The position numbers were made by a program, and so were the translations under genes. This document shows positions 6,589 to 12,879 of a stretch of DNA of 12,879 bases, piece after piece. The first letter of the stretch is position 1; each line of letters starts with the position of its first letter. This DNA comes from Dunaliella salina. Lineage: Eukaryota; Chlorophyta; Chlorophyceae; Chlamydomonadales; Dunaliellaceae. The notes below the pieces were generated by a model that ran no database searches, was not told the DNA's origin, and saw nothing but the letters and a program-made list of their open reading frames with translations. The DNA lies in the NCBI GenBank assembly GCA_002284615.2, contig MU069745.1:220305-233183 (forward strand), given 5' to 3'.

Positions 6589-6590
6589 CT
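6589..6590 (-). other. splice acceptor of exon B
   Basis: Minus strand CCATTCTTGCAG|GAACAACAG. The Gln-rich frame begins in phase 0. The proposed donor of exon A leaves one base of a codon, so A and B cannot be joined directly by this pair; another exon in between or separate genes would be needed. Confidence 0.5.
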
Positions 6591-6696
6591 GCAAGAATGG
6601 ATGCATGTGCCAAGAAGTAGAAATTTGAACAGGGCAAGCGGGCTTGAATTCACTGTGGGTGTCACTGCAGAGCAGCCTTTGGGGCGGTCCTATCAG

Positions 6697-6830
6697 CATA
6701 TCACACACTGCGGGGTATCATATCGGAAAATCATACACTGCTTCCAACAAACATCCCAAAACGCCAAACTCAGACCAGAGGGGGCAGCCTCTCAAGCAAC
6801 CCTCTTACCCAGTGTACCGGTGTAGTGCTT
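6697..6830. repeat. dispersed repeat family 2, copy a
   Basis: Contains ATCATATCGGAAAATCATA, CTTCCAACAAACATCCCAAA, GAGGGGGCAGC and CTTACCCAGTGTACC. The first three blocks recur in the same order at 7123-7215 and the last recurs at 6999-7017. The two are diverged copies of one unit. Confidence 0.6.
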
Positions 6831-6877
6831 AATCTTTTCCTTCATGCAATTCCTTTTTTTTTTTAAATGATCAGGCT

Positions 6878-6990
6878 AGCAGTCAGTCGTTTGACTGGAG
6901 GCCCTGTAACCTTTCCTGTGTCTCCTTTTCCTTAATTGATGTAGGGAGAGTTTTTCTGCCTACGTAGTTTTTCTTTTCTTTTCTTTCTAA
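6878..6990. repeat. dispersed repeat family 1, copy b
   Basis: Matches 868-975 block by block: GTCAGTCGTTTGACTGGAGG, TGTCTCC, AATTGATGTAG, CTGCCTACG and a T-rich tail. The first block and the following GGAGGCC are also shared with 11852-11880. Confidence 0.6.
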
Positions 6991-6998
6991 CCTTGTAA

Positions 6999-7215
6999 CC
7001 TTACCCAGTGTACCCAGTGCACAGTGATACTGATAGGTGCTCATTGGTTAAAAAATCATGTGTGCGTGCACGCTGCTGCAAACCTTGGTACATCAAGCAA
7101 GCCTTGTCTGGACACTTCACTGCTAGACATCATGTCGGTACATCATATAGTGCTTCCAACAAAACATCCCAAAATGCCGATTTTGGGCGAGAGGGGGCTG
7201 CAAACGGGAAAACGT
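6999..7215. repeat. dispersed repeat family 2, copy b
   Basis: Carries CTTACCCAGTGTACCC at the left and CATCATGTCGGTACATCATA, CTTCCAACAAAACATCCC and GAGGGGGCTGC at the right, matching copy a in the interval 6697-6830. The order of the CTTACCCAG block is shifted, as in a tandem or rearranged duplication. Confidence 0.55.
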
Positions 7216-7480
7216 CCTGGATGTGCACTGTCTGCTTGCAGGTCATACTTTTGCCGACCACACTCCAAAGTGGTCTAGTGTGGTGGATTTCCTTCGCACC
7301 GAGTGCCATGCTAGTGCAATGAAAGCACCCTGCCCAATGCTAAGAGAGGTTTTTTAGGCATTCCGGAAGAAAGAGGGATCAGAAAGGGATAAAGTAAAAA
7401 CAGAGGAAAAAGGGTGGGCATAGCTGCAATTGCAGCTTTGTAACAGAATCAACTTCCCTGCCATAGGCTGATACACGCGG
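7216..7480. other. no recognisable feature
   Basis: Purine-rich unique sequence around 7340-7420. Neither a gene nor a clear repeat is visible. The context fits intron or intergenic DNA between A and B. Confidence 0.5.
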
Positions 7481-7488
7481 GGCACAAC

Positions 7489-7687
7489 TAGGGATCAGCA
7501 TTTGCTTATAGCGCTATACATAACATAGCTCTATATAGCGCTATATAGCACCATATAATTCTGGGAAATAGCACTATATGCCGATCTATAGGTTCGGCTC
7601 AAATACAAATATTACAGCGCTACATCGCTATATAGCGCTATATAGCGCTAAAGGTTTGACTTATCAAGCGCTATATGCCGATCCCTA
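7489..7687. mobile_element. hAT-like MITE, copy 2 (dimeric)
   Basis: A 199-base element with ends TAGGGATCAGC and GCCGATCCCTA. The 8-base flanks GGCACAAC (7481-7488) and AGCACACG (7688-7695) agree at five positions (GCACA), as expected for an old 8-bp duplication. Six AGCGCT cores lie inside, several in TATAGCGCTATA. As in copy 1, an internal junction (GCCGATCTA then TAGGTTCGGC, at about 7580-7598) divides it into two head-to-tail units of 100 and 99 bases. It has no coding capacity. Confidence 0.8.
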
Positions 7688-7737
7688 AGCACACGATGGG
7701 GCAACTTGCAAAAGTTTCACTACAATGGACTCGGCTC

Positions 7738-8185
7738 CCACTCACCATTGGCTGGTTTGCATGGGGCACAAGATGGGACGATGCATACAGCAAACAAAAC
7801 ACAGTGTATTGAAATTCCAGGCCCACCATTGGCTGGAGTGCATGGGGCAAAGATGAAACGATGCAAACAGCGGGAAAAAAAAAACAGTGAATTCTTCTTC
7901 CACACTTGCCATTGGCTGGGATGTATGGGGAACAAGATGGAAAAATGTGGAAAGCGAACAAAACACATTGAATTCCGCTTACGATCACCATTTGCTGGGA
8001 TGCATGGGGCGCAAAATGGGACAATGTGTACAGAACAAAACACAGTGAATTCCACTTCAGAGCTTACCACAGGATGGGGCGCATGGGGCACGAGACGGGA
8101 CAATGCGCACAGCGAACAAAACACAGTGAGTTCCGATTCTGGGCTTACCATTGGCTGGGGTGCATGGGGCGCGAGACGGGGCAGG
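7738..8185. repeat. ~80-bp minisatellite, about 5.5 copies
   Basis: Copies start at 7744, 7825, 7908, 7987, 8066 and 8147, with spacings of 79-83. Shared blocks are ACCATTGGCTGG, TGCATGGGGC, AGATGGGACAATG and AACAAAACACAGTGAATTCC. On the minus strand most copies place GTGAG, GTAAG or GTGAT just after CAGCCAATG, that is, a donor-like site at the same point of each unit. The final copy is truncated at 8185. Confidence 0.9.
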
Positions 8186-8413
8186 TCTCCTGAGTTCCCT
8201 GGAGCACAATCAAGTGTAGCAGGCTTCTGGTCAAGATCAAAAAGGTTCCTTTGGGAAGGGTCAGCACTGCCCCCAAGAAGTTGCATCCGTGTGTGCATAC
8301 AGCAATGCTCTCATGCCCCAGGGCCTTCTGAGCTCTTGACAATGCTCCAGATCTACAGAGTGCATGGCTTTGGTCTCTCTTGGTGACAATCCCTGAAACA
8401 TTTTATTGTAATG

Positions 8414-8417
<4 letters not shown>
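8186..8417. other. no recognisable feature
   Basis: Unique sequence between the 80-bp minisatellite and the (GT)n tract, with no protein-like frame. Probably intron or intergenic. Confidence 0.45.

Positions 8418-8500
<83 letters not shown>
8418..8500. repeat. (GT)n microsatellite
   Basis: Eighty-three bases of uninterrupted GT on the plus strand. The minus-strand reading is (AC)n, so it is in the opposite orientation to the tract at 114-178. Poly-His/Thr frames here are artefacts. Confidence 0.97.
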
Positions 8501-8504
<4 letters not shown>

Positions 8505-9386
8505 GGGATCAACATATCTGGTAAGGATCCTGACAATATACACATAAACATAACATAAACATGTATTGTATACAACAGAAACATATATTATAGCAGAAAA
8601 TGTACATGTATACACACATGTATTATAGTGCCATGATAGTGAATATACACATATTCACCGAACTACAATTCCTGGATGAATTGTGACGTGCAGAGAGAAG
8701 CGGGCAGCAGGAATGAGCAGAATTCGCACACACAAGAACTGTGCTGCCTCCTTGGAGCCGGAGCCGGAGCCAATGGAGCCGGAAAAATAAATAAGTAAAT
8801 GTGTACAACTTCAATCTCTGAACAGGCATTGCCGTGCAAGGAAAATTTGTGGTGCACAAGGAATGAGAAGATGAAGATCCTGTGTTCCGAGAGGTCCAAC
8901 TGAATTCTGCGCTCATCTGATAATGACATCTCCTGCATGTCTGGTTGTGGGAGAAAATCTGTTAGTGCCAGTGCTGACTGTTTAGTCTTTCCTTAATGCA
9001 CGCTGGTTGCTGTCCAGCGCAGACTTTTTACTTTTATGCTTTTCACTGAGGGGTCGAGTCAGGCGCAAGCGCTTCACCACCAAAGGGACCTGGTTCGGCC
9101 AGTCAATGCTCACAAAATTTTCAACGTACACTCAGTACAGGCTGGAGTCTGCCTCACCATAGAGGGGATTAGAAGGTGGGGTGCAAGGTGAATTAGGTAC
9201 AGGTCGACCGCTGGGAGTGTGGACCTTGAAAACCTCTGGGTGCCGACCAGGTGGCATGCAACTTCCATCTGCATGCAAGGCAGCAATGAGTGTGGAGGAG
9301 CTCAGACAGCACAGTGAAAGCAGAGCCACGCGTGCAGTTGACACCTCAGTGTCACTCATTTTGAAAGCAAGTGAGGAGGTGCCACT
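8501..9386. other. mostly featureless, AT-rich at the left
   Basis: 8530-8650 is AT-rich with many TATA/TGTA steps. A short GGAGCC repeat is at 8754-8781. I see no gene: the open frames are short and lack recognisable motifs. The candidate mechanism for linking A and B would place an unseen exon here or between 6709 and 7738. Confidence 0.4.
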
Positions 9387-9692
9387 CTTCACATGTGGCA
9401 CACACTGCACAATTGGCACACTCTGTGGCACACTTCGCAGATGTGGCACAGGTGAGGCACACTCTTTGGCACACTCTGCGCATGTGGCACACTCTGTGGC
9501 GCACTCTGCACATGTGGCTATGTGGCACACGTGTGGCATGTGGCACACTCTACACATGTGGCACATATGAGGCACACTCTGTGGCACACTTCACACATTT
9601 AGCACACGTGAGGACACTCTCTTTTTTTGCACACTCCGTACCTATGTGGCACACTCTGTGGCACTCACATGGCACACTCCACACATGTGGCA
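9387..9692. repeat. GTGGCACACTCTG minisatellite
   Basis: About twenty diverged copies of a 13-base core, GTGGCACACTCTG, alternating with CACATGTGGCAC, giving a higher-order period near 26-30 bases. Copies degrade towards 9600-9640. Open frames on both strands (Cys/His/Met-rich) are by-products. The core holds CACATGTG, an E-box-like palindrome, several times. Confidence 0.85.
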
Positions 9693-9757
9693 CCTCCTCC
9701 CCTCCCCCGCATGTGATCATGTGCAGTGGTCAGAGACAGGGATGAAGCACACAAGCC
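9693..9757. other. short spacer next to exon A
   Basis: Between the GTGGCACAC array and the end of the exon A frame. No feature beyond a C-rich patch. No TGTAA motif was seen on the minus strand shortly downstream of the exon A stop, which weakly favours splicing over termination there. Confidence 0.35.
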
Positions 9758-10171
9758 CTAAAACCGAGGGACAGAAAAGTATGCAGGCAGTAAAACGCTT
9801 TTGAAGCGAACAAGCGCCTGCTTTTTCTCCTCACTTGCAGCACAGGTTGGCTGTTGCGGCTGCTGCAGCTGCCCTTGATGCTGTTGGCTGTTCTTCCGCT
9901 TCTTGGAGAGTTTCGTTGTCCCAGGAGGATTGACCGGGGCATGCTGCGGTGACGCTTGCTGCTGTTGGCTGCTTCTCCTCTTCTTGGATGATTTTGCTGT
10001 CTCTGAAGAATTGACTGGGGCCTGCAGCTGCAACCGTTGCGGCTGCCCTTGCTGCTGTTGGAGTGGAGCAGCATCCTCAATCGATCTAGCATGCTGAATC
10101 TTATGCTTTGCGGGAACTTGTGGTGTTGCAAAGGGATTGAATAGGGCTTGTTGCTGCTGCTGCTGCTGCTG

Positions 10172-10205
<34 letters not shown>

Positions 10206-10317
10206 TGCTGCTGCTGCTGCAACGTATGCTCGCCTACACACATCCCTGACGGCAACTTGCACCGTATCTTCTTGCGCTCTTTTTCCTTGCTTTCCCCCTC
10301 CATTGACCCGCACTTGA

Positions 10318-10376
<59 letters not shown>

Positions 10377-10504
10377 GGGCTCCCAGCGGCACCTGAGAAG
10401 CTGAGCCTGCGCTTTCCTTTCGTCTTTCCAACTTTGGCCACTGACTGCGGCTGCTGTTGCTCCTGGATTTGCTGCTGTTGCTGCCCATGCTTAAGCAAAA
10501 ATAC

Positions 10505-10542
<38 letters not shown>

Positions 10543-10587
10543 CTTGGGCTTGTTGCTGCTGCTGCCCAGGCTGTAGCAATGATACAA

Positions 10588-10623
<36 letters not shown>

Positions 10624-12340
10624 CATGGGTTTGGTTTTGCTGCTGCCCAGGCTGAGGTAGTGGTACTTGGCAATGGTGGTGCTGCTGCTCTGGCTGCTGC
10701 AATACATCACTGCTGGTCAAACTTGAGCTGCGTGCCCGCTTCTCGCGCTTCTCGTCCCGCCTGCCCGCCTTCGCCTTCCGGCGCACAGGTGATGATGCTG
10801 GTGCTGATGCTCCTGACAGTGCTGCTGTTCCTGTCGCTACTGGTGCTGGTGCTGGTGCTCTTGCAGGTTCTGGTGCTGATGGTGCTGGCGCAGTTGGTGA
10901 TGGTGCAAATGGTGCTGTTGCCCCTGCCGCTGCTGGTGCTGAAGCTGCTGCAGCTGCCGCTGCTGCTAGTATCGCCGGTGGGAATTCAACTGTTGTGGTA
11001 GAGGGTGGGGAAGGAGAAGCGCAGCAACCGCGTGCATTAGTCTCTGTGACAGCTGACTTCTCTTTTGTCACCTTTGCAGCTGCGTCTGCGTGCACTGCTG
11101 CTGCTGCTGCTGCCGCTGGTTGTACAGAATCCCCATTGTTTGTGCGCGTGGGAGTGTCCCCGCTTTTAGGCCCATGACCTGCCACCATCATGCTGAGCTC
11201 CTTGGGCTCGTGCTGCACTCCTGGTGCAGCAGGGCAGGGCGGGTAGGCACGCGTGTGCACCCGCCCATGCTCATCTGTAACTGCCTGCATAGATGTGCTG
11301 GCGTGACGGCATCGAGTTGGGGTACATAGAGGTGTAACACTGCCTTTGCCCGGTGCGCTGGTGCAGGGGGCACACAAAAGTGGGCTGCCGACCTTAGCAC
11401 TTTCATGCTTGTCACCGCCAGCTGGGGCGCGCGAGCCTTGCAATGTAGGGAATGCAGGCGCAGATGCAGGAGCAGCAGCGGCACCAGAGGTGATGGTGGG
11501 CGAGCAGGAGAGGGGAACTGGCGGGCTGGAGTGTGGGGCGAGTGCAGGAGCAGCAGCAACAGCAGAGGCGGTGGTGGGCGAGCAGGAGTGAGGCACGGTT
11601 GGACAGGAGTGGGGCGCGGGTGCTGGAGCAGCCAGACACGGTTGGACAGCAGTGGCAGGTTTGATGTGGAGGGCGTGGGAGTGATGCATGGGCGAAGAAT
11701 GCTGCTCGGATGGGGGTAAAGCACGGGAAGGCATAGGACACGGGCGGGATTGTGGCAGGGGGGGAGTGAGGTGAGGTGTTGGGCAAGGGCGCGAGTGAGG
11801 CAGTGGCAAGGAGCCCCGCGTAGCAGCTGTGCTCTCACTAGGCTGCTGGGGAGCAGTCAGCCGTTTCGACTGGAGGCCTTCTTTGCAACTGTAACTGGAC
11901 TGCAGCTGGGAGGGGTCCAGGGGCTGGTGGAGTAGGGGCGTGTGATGGGCTGTGTGGAGTAGGGGTGTGTGATGGGCTGGTGGAGTAGGGGCTCGGGACG
12001 GTGGAATGCACAAGAATGGAGCGGTTGCGTGCGGCGTCGTGTCCAGTGCTGCTGGCGGCGAGGTGTGCGAAGCGGCGGCTGTGGGGTCTACCATGAAACT
12101 GTGGTGGTATGGGCACGTGGCAAGCTTTCCTCGGCCCATGGGCGCCTGTGGCAACACAGCTCGCGACTCCAGAAGCGTGACAGGCTCAGCCACAGGCGTA
12201 GAGTGCCCCTGCTGCGCACGCAAGCTGCTGGCACTTCCTCCGTCCTGGGTTAGGGAGCCGGCATTGGCCTGCCTTGCCAGAATTTGCTTCAGCTGGGAGG
12301 CTGTGAGGGTCGGGGCAGTGTCAGAAGGAGGGGTGGGCAT
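9758..12340 (-). CDS. exon A: Pro/Ala/His-rich then Gln-rich disordered protein
   Basis: 860 codons open from an ATG at 12340 to a stop at 9758-9760. It starts MPTPPSDTAPTLTASQLKQI; an acceptor (CCTCACAG|CCTCCC) at 12302-12301 could mean the real exon begins at 12300. Order: a short amphipathic stretch (ASQLKQILARQ, residues about 14-24), Pro/His/Ser-rich region with 9-residue and 26-residue repeats (about 114-293), Ala runs (about 452-516), a basic segment RRKAKAGRRDEKREKRAR (about 519-538), Gln runs between LVSLLQPG-type linkers (about 551-631), KGKRRLSFSG (a basophilic-kinase-like RRLS site), long Gln runs, KEKERKKIRCK, and two copies of a 27-residue unit with KKRR/KKRK. A GTGAGG donor at 9834-9833 may end it at 9835 in phase 1. 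No catalytic domain is recognised. Likely nuclear; a regulatory or RNA/chromatin-linked role is speculation. Confidence 0.6.
9833..9834 (-). other. candidate splice donor of exon A
   Basis: Minus strand CTGTGCTGCAA|GTGAGGAG. On the plus strand the same place looks like an acceptor (TTTTTCTCCTCACTTGCAG|C), so the signal is ambiguous. If the donor is unused, the protein ends in FKSVLLPAYFSVPRF. Confidence 0.35.
9882..10050 (-). repeat. 27-residue C-terminal repeat (81 bp), two copies
   Basis: The minus strand encodes APVNSSETAKSSKKRRSSQQ and then APVNPPGTTKLSKKRKNSQQ with matching spacers; the AGCCAACAG marks are exactly 81 bases apart (9970 and 9889). The basic KKRR/KKRK, the APVN and the SQQ parts are conserved while the linkers vary, which suggests selection on the basic patch. 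Confidence 0.75.
10140..10375 (-). repeat. poly-Gln tracts flanking a basic segment
   Basis: CAG tracts at 10149-10220 (broken by GAG) and about 10318-10373, separated by KEKERKKIRCKLPSGMCVGE. The right-hand tract is a nearly pure run of about 18 CAG. Unstable length is expected. Confidence 0.8.
10449..10690 (-). repeat. three-copy Gln-run/linker repeat
   Basis: Units of about 26-27 residues: PLPQPGQQQNQTHGQ plus a Gln run, LVSLLQPGQQQQQAQGQ plus a Gln run, and HVFLLKHGQQQQQIQEQ. The hydrophobic linker (SLLQPG, FLLKHG) is retained between Gln runs of about 11. Confidence 0.75.
10795..10986 (-). repeat. Ala/Pro low-complexity region
   Basis: Minus-strand GCA/GCT/CCA codons giving runs of Ala and AP dipeptides (APAPAPVATG and similar). 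On the plus strand it is a GGTGCTGRTGCT series with several point variants. No motif. Confidence 0.7.
11463..11620 (-). repeat. 26-residue repeat (78 bp), two copies
   Basis: GCAGGAGCAGCAG starts at 11466 and again at 11544, exactly 78 bases apart, and GTGGGCGAGCAGGAG recurs with the same spacing. Protein: SCSPTTASAVAAAPALAPHS and SCSPTITSGAAAAPASAPAF. The period is a multiple of three, consistent with coding DNA. Confidence 0.75.
11852..11880. repeat. dispersed repeat family 1, partial copy c
   Basis: GCAGTCAGCCGTTTCGACTGGAGGCC matches the left block of the copy at 6878-6990 with about three differences. Unlike the other copies, this one lies inside the exon A frame, so a fragment of a dispersed repeat may have become coding. 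Confidence 0.55.
11922..12000 (-). repeat. 9-residue His/Pro repeat (27 bp), three copies
   Basis: GCTGGTGGAGTAGGGG and variants at 11922, 11949 and 11976. Protein: PPAHHTPLLH, TAHHTPLLH and QPLDP. In-frame period, recently duplicated. Confidence 0.75.
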
Positions 12341-12879
12341 GTAGCAATGTGCCCTATCCCAGCCAGGGCAGGTCTGCGTGCAGACGTGAGGTCAAGAGGC
12401 AAGTGAGCAAAACAGATTTGACATGCTCTGCGCGATCACTCTTTGGGTACAAAGCTGTTCATGTGTACTTCAAAAGTAGTGGAAAGTATCCTTTGCTTCT
12501 GGGTTTCTGTGCTACCTTGTTTCTTGATTGTTTTGTTTTAGCGTTTTTGGCAGCTGTTTCTCATGCTGGGTGCTAGAAAAGAGCCAGGGCAGCGTCGAGA
12601 CCCGAGCCGACTAAAAAGAATTTCCTGACACATGCAGCCAGACCTGGATAATTCCAAACTTGTTTTCTTTAGCCAGGATAGGCCTGAGCATGGGTATGTA
12701 GGGAGAAAGGCGTACAAACAGAATTTATGGCACAGTTCTGAGCCCACTGGCACTCAACAATCCTGTGTGTGTCGCCAAAGATGATCACGTCTGACTTATC
12801 AGGTAATGAGGTCCAGCTCCTCAGGTGGTCTTACATCTTCTTCAGCAACCCTCAACTCTCACGCAGTACCACAGGGCAC
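12341..12879. other. no recognisable gene; upstream of exon A
   Basis: Upstream of the exon A frame on its own strand, so it may hold the promoter, a 5' UTR or an earlier intron. T-rich at 12500-12550. I see no TATA box, no convincing short exon and no repeat. Open frames of 60-75 codons lack motifs. Confidence 0.4.

Noticed and set aside
7738..8185. CRISPR array, because of regular ~80-bp spacing
   Set aside because: The whole unit is repeated and diverged, without constant repeats separating unique spacers, and the DNA is eukaryotic.
8261..8615. His/Thr-alternating frames over the (GT)n tract
   Set aside because: A dinucleotide repeat gives open His-Thr or Cys-Val frames automatically; the flanks show no coding character.
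9132..9587. Cys/His-rich minus-strand frame that looks zinc-finger-like
   Set aside because: The Cys and His spacing comes from the GTGGCACAC minisatellite and does not follow C2H2 or other finger spacing.

Overview
The window is eukaryotic nuclear DNA. It shows GTGAGT/GTAAGT and TTGCAG splice-site motifs, long CAG/CTG tracts, (AC)n and (GT)n microsatellites, many minisatellites and two copies of a short non-autonomous DNA transposon. No bacterial signals, rRNA or tRNA were recognised. My best guess is a green alga of the Chlamydomonadales type (Dunaliella-like): intermediate GC, Gln/Ala/Ser/Pro-rich low-complexity proteins, repeat-filled introns and hAT-type miniature elements. A coccidian such as Eimeria also has CAG-encoded amino-acid runs, but apicomplexans are not known for DNA transposons, so I rank it second. 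The assignment is an inference from style, not from a marker gene.

Coding capacity is mainly on the minus strand, so transcription runs from high to low coordinates. Three long, strongly biased open regions lie in order: A (12340 to about 9835; Pro/Ala/His-rich, then Gln-rich with basic clusters), B (6588 to about 2764; Gln-rich with three different families of internal peptide repeats and several basic clusters) and C (1798 to about 1054; Ser, Gln and Pro runs). B and C each begin at a good TTGCAG|G acceptor and A can end at a GTGAGG donor, so they may be exons of one very large gene or of two or three neighbouring genes. No enzyme domain is recognisable. All three look like intrinsically disordered proteins, and the many basic clusters would fit a nuclear location.

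Between A and B (about 3.2 kb) there are dispersed repeats, a dimeric hAT-like element, an 80-bp minisatellite, a (GT)n tract and a GTGGCACAC array. Between B and C there is a tandem array in which the same short exon-like block and the same 84-129-nt intron-like block recur, each with a GTGAGT donor, followed by a 41-bp minisatellite. Left of C there is another hAT-like element with a perfect 8-bp target duplication, then a 25-bp minisatellite interrupted by (AC)n.

The observations most worth a second look are the pair of palindrome-packed, head-to-tail dimeric hAT-like miniature elements and the tandem array of homologous introns.
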